A stretch of DNA of 14,767 nt from JALYXS01 sp051003795 (GTDB taxonomy: Bacteria; Acidobacteriota; Terriglobia; Bryobacterales; Bryobacteraceae). Of the stretch, positions 6,284-13,683 are shown piece after piece. Made by a program: the position numbers and the translations under genes. The stretch covers positions 1 through 14,767 of the forward strand of contig JBPCKZ010000122.1 in the NCBI GenBank assembly GCA_051003795.1, given 5' to 3'. Within the stretch, counting starts at the first letter, position 1. The number at the start of each line of letters is the position of its first letter. Below the pieces are notes generated by a model, which saw only the letters and a program-made list of their open reading frames with translations, was not told the DNA's origin and did not search any database.

Positions 6284-8125
6284 ATGCGCTTGCCGATCTT
6301 TTTTCTCGCGGCTCTGATGCTATCGGGTTCCGAGGCCGATATCCTCGATCGCGCTCATCACAGCCAGGTCTTTAACGAAACTCGTAATTACCGCATCTTC
6401 CTGCCGCCCGATTACCAAACTTCAGGCAAGCGCTATCCAGTCGTTTACTGGTTTCACGGCTATAGCGAGCGATACAACCAGCCGGTAGCCGGCACTCCGC
6501 ACCATAACTACGATCAAGGGAGCGATTACGGAGGCGACACGATCGCCGGTTTCGTTGGCGCTCACGATGTCATCGTGGTGAAGTGGGACGGATACAACCC
6601 GCGCCGGCCCGGAGAGGATTACCCGCGGCCTTACAACATCCAGCCGGTCGAGACCTCGCGCCAATTCCCTCTCTACTTCCCCGAACTGGTCCGCTATATC
6701 GACGCAAACTATCGCACCATTCCGGATCGGGAGCATCGCGCCACCTCGGGTCTTTCGATGGGCGGCTTCATGTCGTTTTGGATCGCGGGCAAGTATCCGG
6801 ATTTAGTATCGAGCGCATCGAACTTCATGGGCTCGTCCGAATTCGTCGTGGGTCCCAAGGATTTTCCAGTGGAATACCGGCATGACGAAATGCACGGCAA
6901 CTATGACGGCCTGCGGACGCGGCTGGTGACCGGCACGCGAGACTTCATCCGGTTCTATCACCAGCGGATGAATCGGATCTGGATGTTCACTCGCCCGGAT
7001 TATGAGACCGAAGAGTTCGAATCGGACCACGGAACGCCTGGAATGGCGAAGACCCTCGATTTCCACATGCGGGCTTTTGCCAATCCGCCGCCGCCGCCCG
7101 TCGTTTGGAACCATATCGATGTCTATCCGAAGTTTGAGGCGTGGGATTGGTCGGTCGATTCCGATCGAACGCAACCCGGATTCACGCAGCTCGAAAACGT
7201 TTCGGCTACGGGGTTCCGATCGTGCGCGCGCGAGTGGGTTCCGGGCGGGCGCGCGCTGAGCGGAGTGAAGCTGACGATCGTTTCCGGCAGGCTCTATCCA
7301 CCTGGAAAAGGGCAGACGATCACAACCATTCGCTTGCGTGATGGCGCGGTGCGGCGCGCGATACAGAAGGCGGATGCGCAAGGGCGGCTCCACTTTGAAT
7401 TGGACGGCGACGATAACGAGGTGGGCATTGGAGCGGGATCGATCCTGGCCGTGGCGGGATTTGACTGGCATGGAGCGCGGTCGATGGTTCGTTTCTGCAA
7501 TAAGGGCGCGACCGCTTCGGAGCCCATCGCGCTGCATTGGGAGACGCCGAACCCTGGCGTGGAATTGAAGACTGGCGAAGCAAGGCTGCCGCGAATCGAA
7601 CCGGGAAAAATGGTTTCGGTTCCGGTCGCCTTCACGGTCTCGGACACAACCCGCGAAGTCGTGAAACTCTTCGCGGCAGGCCCGGGCGTGAGGCTCCCAG
7701 TGGAGATACCCGTGTTCCCGCCCGCCGCTCGCATCGACAATTTCCAAATTTCCGACGGCCGCCAATTTCGCGTCTACCAAGAGGCCGTCAAGCTGAACGA
7801 TATGGCGCTCGGTTCCGGAAACGGCGATGGCAAAGCCAACCCCGGCGAGAGAATTGCCATCTTGATTCCCGATGGCGGCGATGCGGTAAACGCGTGGCGC
7901 GCCGCCGAACTATTCACCAACGATCGGTGCGTCGATCTCAGCACGCGAATTTCGGATGGATGGGCCGCCTATGATCATGTCGGCGCGTCGGTGAAGTATT
8001 CGCTGCCGCTGATTCGCGGCGATTGCCCCGCCGGGCATATTGTTCGAATGCTCGCGCGCTGGCAGCTTCCATCGAAACCCAATCACCGGGTCCGCTATGG
8101 CGCGATAGAGTTTCGCGTTCAATAA
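6284..8125 (+). CDS. Secreted esterase (esterase D / alpha-beta hydrolase family) with C-terminal beta domains
   Basis: From ATG 6284 the protein has 613 residues and opens with a signal peptide (MRLPIFFLAALMLSGSEA); an ATG at 6263 is in frame but would spoil the signal. Residues 20-290 are an alpha/beta hydrolase of the putative-esterase type: YRIFLPPDYQ, YPVVYWFHGY and the nucleophile elbow SGLSMGG with Ser158. A distal DHGTPG supplies a likely catalytic His, with acidic residues just before it (DYETEEFESD). After a polyproline linker (PPPPP, near residue 267) come immunoglobulin-like beta modules and a GNGDGKANPGE segment (about 511-521), a motif common in secreted bacterial proteins. The likely role is removing acyl groups from polysaccharide or peptidic substrates outside the cell; the substrate is unknown. 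Confidence 0.85.
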   Translation: MRLPIFFLAALMLSGSEADILDRAHHSQVFNETRNYRIFLPPDYQTSGKRYPVVYWFHGYSERYNQPVAGTPHHNYDQGSDYGGDTIAGFVGAHDVIVVKWDGYNPRRPGEDYPRPYNIQPVETSRQFPLYFPELVRYIDANYRTIPDREHRATSGLSMGGFMSFWIAGKYPDLVSSASNFMGSSEFVVGPKDFPVEYRHDEMHGNYDGLRTRLVTGTRDFIRFYHQRMNRIWMFTRPDYETEEFESDHGTPGMAKTLDFHMRAFANPPPPPVVWNHIDVYPKFEAWDWSVDSDRTQPGFTQLENVSATGFRSCAREWVPGGRALSGVKLTIVSGRLYPPGKGQTITTIRLRDGAVRRAIQKADAQGRLHFELDGDDNEVGIGAGSILAVAGFDWHGARSMVRFCNKGATASEPIALHWETPNPGVELKTGEARLPRIEPGKMVSVPVAFTVSDTTREVVKLFAAGPGVRLPVEIPVFPPAARIDNFQISDGRQFRVYQEAVKLNDMALGSGNGDGKANPGERIAILIPDGGDAVNAWRAAELFTNDRCVDLSTRISDGWAAYDHVGASVKYSLPLIRGDCPAGHIVRMLARWQLPSKPNHRVRYGAIEFRVQ

Positions 8126-8179
8126 CCTCAACGCGAACCTCTCTGATTCATGTGTAGCTATGAGATCATTGCGGGTGCG

Positions 8180-8209
8180 GTAACAATTCATCCTAATGTC
8201 GGTTATTAT
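8180..8209 (+). promoter_or_regulatory. Weak promoter before the small basic protein
   Basis: GTAACA (8180-8185) and TATTAT (8204-8209) are 18 bp apart and upstream of the gene with the TTG start at 8237. The match to -35/-10 consensus is moderate only. Confidence 0.3.
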
Positions 8210-8225
8210 GGAACTGAGTTAGCTC

Positions 8226-8232
8226 AAGGAGG
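8226..8232 (+). promoter_or_regulatory. Ribosome binding site deciding a TTG start
   Basis: AAGGAGG, a strong Shine-Dalgarno match, ends 4 nt before the TTG at 8237. This supports the TTG over the upstream ATG at 8150 and the downstream ATG at 8255. Confidence 0.6.
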
Positions 8233-8236
8233 ACTA

Positions 8237-8602
8237 TTGAACGACATAGATAAGATGATTTCTCAACTGGAACAGCAGAAAGGCGCTATCGATCGCGCGC
8301 TTTCAGCGTTACGGGAAGTAGCGAGCGCGACTGAGTCTCAACCAGCCAGGTCGGCGCGCGCGGCGCATGCGCCGGCGTCCGCCAAGAGGCGCATGAGTCC
8401 CGAAGGCCGAAAACGAATCGGCGACGCCGCCCGGAAGCGTTGGGCCGCCGCGAAGAAGGCTGGACCACAATCCACCAAGAAGGCCGCGCCGGCTAGTGAA
8501 CGCCGGCTGACTCCCGCCGGACGGAAGCGCTTGAGCGATTTGATGAAGGCTCGGTGGGCCAAGAAGAGGGCGGCCGCGAGGAGCGCCGCAAAGGCAGTTT
8601 AA
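8237..8602 (+). CDS. Small basic protein with duplicated (S/T)PxGRKR...RWA motif
   Basis: From the TTG at 8237 the protein has 121 residues. Residues 1-30 (NDIDKMISQLEQQKGAIDRALSALREV) are a probable coiled coil. The rest is rich in Ala, Lys and Arg and holds two copies of one motif, 38 residues apart: RRMSPEGRKRIGDAARKRWAAAKK (51-74) and RRLTPAGRKRLSDLMKARWAKKRA (89-112). The motif resembles short helical DNA-contact modules such as NUMOD3, and the tail resembles histone H1-like nucleoid proteins. DNA binding is inferred from composition and motif only. No signal peptide or membrane helix. An ATG at 8150 would add 29 residues with no sign of conservation. It follows the esterase gene on the same strand but has its own leader. 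Confidence 0.75.
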   Translation: MNDIDKMISQLEQQKGAIDRALSALREVASATESQPARSARAAHAPASAKRRMSPEGRKRIGDAARKRWAAAKKAGPQSTKKAAPASERRLTPAGRKRLSDLMKARWAKKRAAARSAAKAV

Positions 8603-9027
8603 CGGGCTTGCCTGACGCGTTCCGCGACAATCGTGACTTGCATGTCGCGAACCAGCCGCACTAGTTTGTGAAGATCCGGCGCTTGCCGCGTCACGAATAT
8701 TTGCGTGATTCGCTTCTGCCGCGCGTAATCCGCCACGGCTTGGGCTGGATCTTTACTCTCGATGGTCACCGCGGCAATCCGCATGTTCCGGGCAAAGTTT
8801 AAATGCCTTTCGACTTCCGCGCGCTCTCCCGCGTCCTCTCCATACTTCGCTACCGCGATCGCCGTGCACTCCGATTGTAGATAGTCGGTTACGCGCCGGC
8901 CGCGCCGCGCGCAGGCAAAGGAAGTGAAAATGGCTTCCCCCAGGCCCCAGCGGGTCGCCGTCGCCGGCACCAACAGGAGCATCGCCAACGCCGTGGTCGT
9001 TGCGTTGACAGCCCTCGCGAAATCCAT
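8599..9027 (-). CDS. KdpD-like fragment: DUF4118-type helix joined to universal stress (USP) domain
   Basis: From ATG 9027 the protein has 142 residues; a longer frame to 9219 lies inside the exonuclease III gene and is rejected. Residues 5-33 (AVNATTTALAMLLLVPATATRWGLGEA) look like the first membrane helix of the DUF4118 domain of KdpD-type sensor kinases. Residues 41-142 look like the KdpD USP domain: RRVTDYLQSECTAIAV, EVERHLNFARNMRIAAVTI, DPAQAVADYARQKRITQIFVTR. In KdpD the USP domain comes before DUF4118, so the order is reversed and the kinase part is missing. It is probably a remnant or a fusion left by a deletion, possibly still a small membrane-tethered USP protein. Divergent from xth with 33 bp between starts. 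Its stop overlaps the end of the preceding convergent gene by 4 bp. Confidence 0.6.
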   Translation of the reverse strand: MDFARAVNATTTALAMLLLVPATATRWGLGEAIFTSFACARRGRRVTDYLQSECTAIAVAKYGEDAGERAEVERHLNFARNMRIAAVTIESKDPAQAVADYARQKRITQIFVTRQAPDLHKLVRLVRDMQVTIVAERVRQAR

Positions 9028-9060
9028 CGGGTCTAGCCTGATAATAGAACGGGCCAAGCC

Positions 9061-9831
9061 GTGAAAATCGCCACCTACAACGTAAACTCGATCCGCCGCC
9101 GCCTGCCGCTCGTGCTCGAGTGGCTGGAGCGGAATAAACCCGATGTGATGTGTCTTCAGGAAACCAAGGTGCCCGATGCGGACTTCCCGGTCCTCGATCT
9201 GCAAGCCGCCGGATACCACGTGTCATTCCGCGGCATGAAATCCTATAATGGCGTCGCGACTCTTAGTTTGCTTCCGCCGGAGCGCGTGATCCACGGCCTG
9301 CACGATGGCCCCGATAACGAAGACGTCCGCATCCTGCAGACCGTCATCGAGGGAATTCCGATCGTCAACAGCTACGTTCCCCAAGGCAATTCGATTACGT
9401 CCGACAAGTACGCTTTCAAGTTGGAGTGGTTCCAAAGCCTTCGGCGCTATTTTCGAAAACACCTGGATCCCGTGAAGCCCGCCATCTGGCTCGGCGACCT
9501 GAACGTGGCGCCGGAGCCCATCGACGTTTATCATCCCGACCGCCGCGTCAACGACGTCGATTTCCATATCGACGCCCGAAACGCCTATAAAGAGACGATC
9601 GCGTTTGGATTCACGGATGTGTTCCGGATGCTTCACCCCGACCGCGTGCAATACACCTATTGGGATTACTTTCGGAATGCGTTTGAGCACGATTGGGGTT
9701 GGAGGATCGATCACATCCTGGCCACGGCCCCGCTGGCCGCGCGTTGCCGGGAAGCGGGCGTGGATCTGACGCCCCGGAAAGCGGCCGGAGCGTCGGATCA
9801 CACCGTGGTTTGGGCCGATTTCGAAATCTGA
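9061..9831 (+). CDS. xth: Exodeoxyribonuclease III (AP endonuclease)
   Basis: The 256-residue protein starts at a GTG (9061). It carries the complete set of ExoIII/EEP-family active-site motifs: YNVNSIR with N7, LQETK with E34, NSYVPQG with Y105, WLGDLNVAP with D146 and N148, WRIDHIL with D217, and SDHTVV with D246-H247. The enzyme cuts DNA 5' to abasic sites and trims 3' ends in base excision repair, with a metal ion, in the cytoplasm. Length is normal for the family. A GATAAT at 9040-9045 may be its -10. The 3' end overlaps the DUF2721 gene by 34 bp, tail to tail. Confidence 0.95.
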   Translation: MKIATYNVNSIRRRLPLVLEWLERNKPDVMCLQETKVPDADFPVLDLQAAGYHVSFRGMKSYNGVATLSLLPPERVIHGLHDGPDNEDVRILQTVIEGIPIVNSYVPQGNSITSDKYAFKLEWFQSLRRYFRKHLDPVKPAIWLGDLNVAPEPIDVYHPDRRVNDVDFHIDARNAYKETIAFGFTDVFRMLHPDRVQYTYWDYFRNAFEHDWGWRIDHILATAPLAARCREAGVDLTPRKAAGASDHTVVWADFEI

Positions 9832-10268
9832 TTGGTTTCGAGGCGCAATGTTTTTTCGGCGAGTAGCAGTTCCAGAACCTCCATGATGACCGCGCCCAAC
9901 AGTAGAAGCACTCCCGCCACGAAAAGCGGCAGAGTCAATCTTGCGGCGGATTCCGTCACGGGCATCAGGACGATCACCATCACCATCCCGGTGAAACACG
10001 CAACCGCGAAATATAATCCCAAATGCGCAAGCAGTGCGTGAAGCAATCGGCGGCGAAATAATTCGATCTGCCGGGCGATGTTTTCTTTTCTCTCCGCGGT
10101 AGTTTCGGGAGGGCGATGCTCGGTCATAAGCTGGCGAACGCGGTCGGACAGGGATTGGTGTTTCGCGCCGACGCCGCCGATAAGAATGGCGGTCGCGGAG
10201 ATCATGACCACGGGCGTGATGGCGACGGCCACCACGCCCATTGGCCCTTGCATCAACACGGAATCCAA
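9798..10268 (-). CDS. DUF2721 family membrane protein
   Basis: The protein has 156 residues from a TTG at 10268, which lies 4 nt after the stop of the Gfo/Idh gene on the same strand, so translational coupling is likely. Later starts (GTG or ATG at residues 4, 6 or 10) are possible. The pattern is that of DUF2721: a first helix (AVAITPVVMISATAILIGGVG), a basic amphipathic segment SLSDRVRQLMTEHR, then RQIELFRRRLLHALLAHLGL, and two more helices (LGLYFAVACFTGMVMVIVLM and LTLPLFVAGVLLLLGAVIM). Function of the family is unknown. It sits in the inner membrane with the charged loop probably in the cytoplasm. Confidence 0.8.
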   Translation of the reverse strand: MDSVLMQGPMGVVAVAITPVVMISATAILIGGVGAKHQSLSDRVRQLMTEHRPPETTAERKENIARQIELFRRRLLHALLAHLGLYFAVACFTGMVMVIVLMPVTESAARLTLPLFVAGVLLLLGAVIMEVLELLLAEKTLRLETNQISKSAQTTV

Positions 10269-10272
10269 ATCT

Positions 10273-11835
10273 CTAGGTGATGCTCCAGCCCTTTCGGACC
10301 GTGGGTTTTATAAATTTGTTGGCTTCCGGATTATTGGTGATGCGCATCTTCTCGCTGTCCCACTCGAGCTTGCCGTCGAAGCGCAGGGCAAGCACGCCGA
10401 GCGTGATCCACTCGGTGAACGGGGCGGCCACGCTGAAGTTCGAGCAGGCCGCATCGCCGCCTTTGCAGGCGCGAATCCAATCGCGATAGTGCCCGGGCGA
10501 GCGCGTCAGGAATTCGGGCGGAAACTCGTAATCGCGCATCTTTTCGACCGGAATCAGGCGCGTGTTCTCGCCGTAGGTGCCCGTCGTGATGAAACCCTTG
10601 TCCCCCACGAACAGGCTGCCGTTGCTGCCGATCGACGCCAAGCGGTTGGCTCTTGCGTCAATGCTGGCGTTGGCTGGTGTTGCTGCGTCCTCCGGCTTCG
10701 GGGGCGGCGGGGGAGGCGGCGCTTCCGTGAAATACGATTCCTGAAACACTTGTCCGATGATCTGCGATTCATGCAACGGCTGATTGGATCGAGCGGCGCT
10801 TCCCGGCACTCGCCCTCCCAAAGGACCTCCCATGCGCCGGCGCGGCAAATCGCCCAGAATCTCGCCTTTCGGCGCCCCGGGGATATCGGGCTGTTCTTTC
10901 AGACCGTCGTACCAGAAAATCTTCACCGCGGGCATGGATCCCCTTGCCGGAAAATCGAAACGGATCACCGACTTGGCCGGATAGTAATACTTGCTTTTGC
11001 CTTCCTGATGAGTACACTCGACGCTCGACGGAGCGCCCAGCTTCAGTGCCATGTTCGACGCGCCCAGGATGTGGCAGGCCATGTCGCCCAAAGCGCCGCA
11101 GCCGAAATCGTAGAAACCCCGCCACGCGAACGGCGCATATTTGTCGCTATACGGGCGATAGTTTTGAATGCCGAGCCACAGGTCCCAATCGAAACCTTCC
11201 GGGATGGAGGCTTCGGGCGGAAGATCGGGCAGGCCTTGCGGCCAAATGGGGCGATTGGTCCACGCATGAACTTCGCTTACGTTGCCGATCTCCCCGGCCC
11301 AGACCATCTCCGCGCATTGCCGCGTGCCTTCGTTCGAATAGCCCTGGTTCCCCATTTGCGTCGCGACTTTATATTTCGCGGCGGTCTCGGCCAGCTCGCG
11401 GCATTCCCAAATCGTGTGGGCAAGGGGCTTCTGCACGAAGACGTGCTTGCCGCGCTCCATCGCCCAGGTCGCGGCGGCCGCGTGCATGAAATCGGGGATG
11501 GTCACGATGACGGCGTCGATGTTGCCGCTCTCTTTGTCGAGCATCTTGCGAAAATCTTTATACTTGGCGGCTTTGTCGTATTGAGTGAAAATCTGCGCGG
11601 CGCGCTTTTCGTCCACGTCGCAGAGAGCGACGATGTTTTCGGTTTCCCCACACCCCCGTATATCGCTCGCGGCCTTGCCGCCGGCTCCGATCGAAGCGAC
11701 GTTTAGTTTCTCATTGGGGGATTTGTAGCCGAGCGCCTTCAAAGACGCCTTGCTGCCGAAACCTCCGGCCGGAACCGCGCCCGCAAGCAGCGTGCCGTAA
11801 AAGAAATATCGCCTGCTGATTCCGTCTCTAATCAA
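10273..11835 (-). CDS. Tat-exported Gfo/Idh/MocA family oxidoreductase
   Basis: The 520-residue protein starts at a TTG (11835) with GGAGG 6 nt before it. Residues 1-27 hold a twin-arginine signal (SRRYFFYGTLLAGAVPAGG). The NAD(P)-binding Rossmann part begins LNVASIGAGGKA (44-55), followed by VALCDVD (69-75). The family's E-K-P motif is VQKPL here, with the catalytic lysine at 136. D251 and H255 (GDMACHIL) match the second active-site pair. The family oxidises or reduces sugars and related polyols. An insertion at about 332-392, with seven prolines in a row (373-379), separates GEILGDLP from GSLFVGDKG. It may act with the DUF1080 protein in a 3-keto-sugar route, since both are exported, but they are not adjacent. 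Confidence 0.9.
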   Translation of the reverse strand: MIRDGISRRYFFYGTLLAGAVPAGGFGSKASLKALGYKSPNEKLNVASIGAGGKAASDIRGCGETENIVALCDVDEKRAAQIFTQYDKAAKYKDFRKMLDKESGNIDAVIVTIPDFMHAAAATWAMERGKHVFVQKPLAHTIWECRELAETAAKYKVATQMGNQGYSNEGTRQCAEMVWAGEIGNVSEVHAWTNRPIWPQGLPDLPPEASIPEGFDWDLWLGIQNYRPYSDKYAPFAWRGFYDFGCGALGDMACHILGASNMALKLGAPSSVECTHQEGKSKYYYPAKSVIRFDFPARGSMPAVKIFWYDGLKEQPDIPGAPKGEILGDLPRRRMGGPLGGRVPGSAARSNQPLHESQIIGQVFQESYFTEAPPPPPPPKPEDAATPANASIDARANRLASIGSNGSLFVGDKGFITTGTYGENTRLIPVEKMRDYEFPPEFLTRSPGHYRDWIRACKGGDAACSNFSVAAPFTEWITLGVLALRFDGKLEWDSEKMRITNNPEANKFIKPTVRKGWSIT

Positions 11836-11841
11836 GTTCCA

Positions 11842-11867
11842 CCTCCCGATTCCCGACTCGAATTATA
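11842..11867 (-). promoter_or_regulatory. -10 box and ribosome binding site of the Gfo/Idh gene
   Basis: Minus strand TATAAT (11867-11862) stands about 26 nt before the TTG at 11835, and GGAGG (11846-11842) stands 6 nt before it. This gene therefore has a normal short leader, unlike the leaderless-type genes in the window. No good -35 is visible. Confidence 0.5.
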
Positions 11868-11900
11868 TCCCTTCGGCCGGGGCTCGGGAGGAGGAAACCG

Positions 11901-12257
11901 TCAAACTCCGCCATTCGCGGCGCGGCCGGGTTCAAACACCAGCTTCGTCTTCGTGCCGCCGAGACGAATTTCCTGGATGTTGTTCTTTCCGTCCGACACC
12001 ACGTATTTGATCGATGTGGAAGGAAATTTCTTGTCCACCGTCTCCGGCTTCACGTTAGCCTCAATGCTGGTCTTGCCTTGACGGAGGATGGCGGTGCGAT
12101 CTCTTACTTCCACTTGGCACTCGCCTTCTTTCAGCACTTTCCCATCGACATTAATGGGCTGATAGAGGGTCAGGTTATAGGATGCGGCGCTTGCGATAGC
12201 GAGTGCGGCGGTTCCGAAGCACAGCGGTAGCTTCTTACTTATTGCGGTAAGTGTCAT
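11901..12257 (-). CDS. Small secreted beta-rich protein of unknown function
   Basis: From ATG 12257 the protein has 118 residues. That start is fixed by GAGGAGAG, ending 3 nt before it; an ATG at 12320 lies upstream without support. Residues 1-25 are a Sec signal peptide (LCFGTAALAIASAAS). The mature part alternates hydrophobic and polar residues as in a beta-barrel or sandwich: YNLTLYQPINVDGKVLKEGE, CQVEVRDRTAILRQGK, STSIKYVVSDGKNNIQEIRLGG, TKTKLVFEPG. From memory, similar proteins with the phrase 'VDGKxLKxGEY' recur in Acidobacteria, and I know of no function. It lies upstream of, and on the same strand as, the Gfo/Idh gene, with 65 bp between and a separate promoter there. Confidence 0.75.
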   Translation of the reverse strand: MTLTAISKKLPLCFGTAALAIASAASYNLTLYQPINVDGKVLKEGECQVEVRDRTAILRQGKTSIEANVKPETVDKKFPSTSIKYVVSDGKNNIQEIRLGGTKTKLVFEPGRAANGGV

Positions 12258-12655
12258 GTTCTCTCCTCTGAGTTTTTGGTTAGCGCGCGATGCTTGATGA
12301 CATGCGAACGGCGCGAACACCCATATCGACGGAGAGAAATCGAATCGGTTAGCGGAGCGGGGAATGAAAGCCGATTAAAACAACGCGCGACCATGAGTGG
12401 CACGGACCGCTCGATAGCCGTTTCAACCGCCTTCTCAGCGCGCGCGAGCGCCGCGGATTGGGCCGTTCAATTTTCGCGCGGCTCGGGACTTGCTGCAACG
12501 CGAGACACTCCGAGCCGTTCGCGATCCCGGTGTCGTACCGGATCAAGACGCTACCTCCACGATCTCCGATGCGCGGCGGCGTTGCCTTAAAGCTCCCTCA
12601 TGTGAATTTCCGGTGTCAATGCCGCAAAAAAGTTCGAGTCTAAATATCCCTCCGT
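12258..12655. other. Intergenic stretch with no recognised gene
   Basis: About 400 bp lie between the divergent secreted-protein and HAD genes. Short open frames exist on both strands, but they give Arg/Ser-rich translations with no recognisable motif and no start signal. I see no tRNA, repeat or clear hairpin. Only the two ends hold signals: GAGGAGAG on the minus side and TAGAAT on the plus side. Confidence 0.5.
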
Positions 12656-12661
12656 TAGAAT
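12656..12661 (+). promoter_or_regulatory. Candidate -10 box for a leaderless transcript
   Basis: TAGAAT lies exactly 6 nt before the GTG at 12668. Together with the same spacing at other starts it supports GTG as the real start of the HAD gene. Confidence 0.45.
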
Positions 12662-12667
12662 ACGAGG

Positions 12668-13489
12668 GTGATTGAACACCTTCACCCGGGCGTTTCCGCC
12701 GAGCATGCCCGGGTCGTTCTATTCGATTTCGACGGCACCATTTCGCTGATTCGCTCCGGCTGGATGGATGAGATGGTCCCGATGATGGTCGCTTTGCTGC
12801 GCGATTGCGGGAGCGGCGAGACGGAGTGCGAATTGCGCGCCGTGGTCGAGGAGTTCGTCGGCCGTCTTACCGGGAAACAGACGATGTATCAGATGATCGA
12901 ACTTGCCGAAAACATCGAGAAGCGCGGCGGCGCCCCGCTCGACCCCCTGGCTTACAAGCAGATGTACCTGGACCGCTTACACGCGAAGATCCACGACCGT
13001 TTGGAGGCGCTTGAGCAAGGCAAGGCCTCGCCCGAAGAATACCTTGTGCCGGGCGCCAGGCAGTTACTGGAAGCTCTCCAGAACCGCGGGCTCAAGATGT
13101 ATCTGGCGAGCGGGACGGACCACGTGTATATGCATCGCGAGGCCGAGTTGCTGGACGTGGTTCGTTATTTCGACGGCGGCGTATTCGGAGCGCTGGACGA
13201 CTACAAAAGCTTTTCGAAAAAGATTCTGATCCAGCGCGTCATCGAATCCTCCGAATGCCGCGGGAAGGAATTTCTTGGTTTCGGCGACGGGTATGTGGAG
13301 ATCGAGAATGTAAAGGAAGTCGGAGGCGTGGCGGTGGGCGTGGCGACCGACGAACCGGATTGCCTGACAGTGGACGAGTGGAAGCGGGCGCGGCTGGCGG
13401 GTGTTGGAGCGGATTTCATCATTCCGAATTTTGCGGCGCATGAGGAGTTGATGGGAGTGCTGTTCCCGAATGGGTCGCGAACAATATGA
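12668..13489 (+). CDS. HAD-superfamily hydrolase (phosphatase)
   Basis: The 273-residue protein has all HAD motifs. Motif I is VVLFDFDGT with nucleophile D20 and acid/base D22. Motif II is YLASGT with S148. Motif III is a lysine at 184 or 185 (FSKKI). Motif IV is GFGDGYVEIE with D207 and E211. A helical cap of about 110 residues lies between motifs I and II, as in the C1-cap phosphoglycolate phosphatase-like group. It would hydrolyse a small phosphate ester in the cytoplasm; substrate unknown. Its TGA stop overlaps the ATG of the next gene (ATGA). Confidence 0.85.
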   Translation: MIEHLHPGVSAEHARVVLFDFDGTISLIRSGWMDEMVPMMVALLRDCGSGETECELRAVVEEFVGRLTGKQTMYQMIELAENIEKRGGAPLDPLAYKQMYLDRLHAKIHDRLEALEQGKASPEEYLVPGARQLLEALQNRGLKMYLASGTDHVYMHREAELLDVVRYFDGGVFGALDDYKSFSKKILIQRVIESSECRGKEFLGFGDGYVEIENVKEVGGVAVGVATDEPDCLTVDEWKRARLAGVGADFIIPNFAAHEELMGVLFPNGSRTI

Positions 13490-13683
13490 AAACTGCCCTG
13501 TCGTTGCCGGATGAATTGCTTCGCGAGGCCGAGGCTGCCAAAAGGAGGCTCCGCGTTTCGCGGAGTAGGCTGGGCCAGTCGATCACCAAGCGTCTGAACC
13601 GGATTTATTCGCGGAATGACTCTCGCCTGGATGCTGCCCTTAACCGCGCGCAACTGAAATCCGTGCGGGACCAGTCATGGTAA
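13486..13683 (+). CDS. MazE-type antitoxin-like protein, shortened
   Basis: The 65-residue protein starts at an ATG that overlaps the HAD stop by 4 bp. It begins MKTALSLPDELLREAEAAKRRL, the first strand and helix of a ribbon-helix-helix antitoxin, and ends LNRIYSRNDSRLDAALNRAQLKSVRDQSW, like the toxin-wrapping tail of MazE relatives. Between SRSRL and ITKRLN about 10-15 residues usual in relatives (the end of the second helix) are missing, so DNA binding may be lost. An ATG overlaps the last Trp codon (ATGGTAA), the place where mazF normally starts, but what follows does not look like MazF. It is probably a decayed toxin-antitoxin remnant. Confidence 0.6.
   Translation: MKTALSLPDELLREAEAAKRRLRVSRSRLGQSITKRLNRIYSRNDSRLDAALNRAQLKSVRDQSW

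Noticed and set aside
6803..7780. 325-residue open frame on the minus strand
   Set aside because: Antisense to the esterase gene, His/Arg-rich, without recognisable domains.
8150..8236. Longer N-terminus for the small basic protein from the ATG at 8150
   Set aside because: The strong AAGGAGG at 8226-8232 and the coiled coil that begins just after the TTG favour the shorter form.
10078..11706. 542-residue open frame on the plus strand
   Set aside because: It lies antisense to the Gfo/Idh/MocA gene, whose motifs are complete. High-GC coding DNA often leaves such long shadow frames, and this one has no motif.
12276..12643. Small open frames in the gap between the secreted protein and HAD genes
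   Set aside because: Translations are Arg/Ser-rich, overlap each other on both strands and have no start signal or motif.
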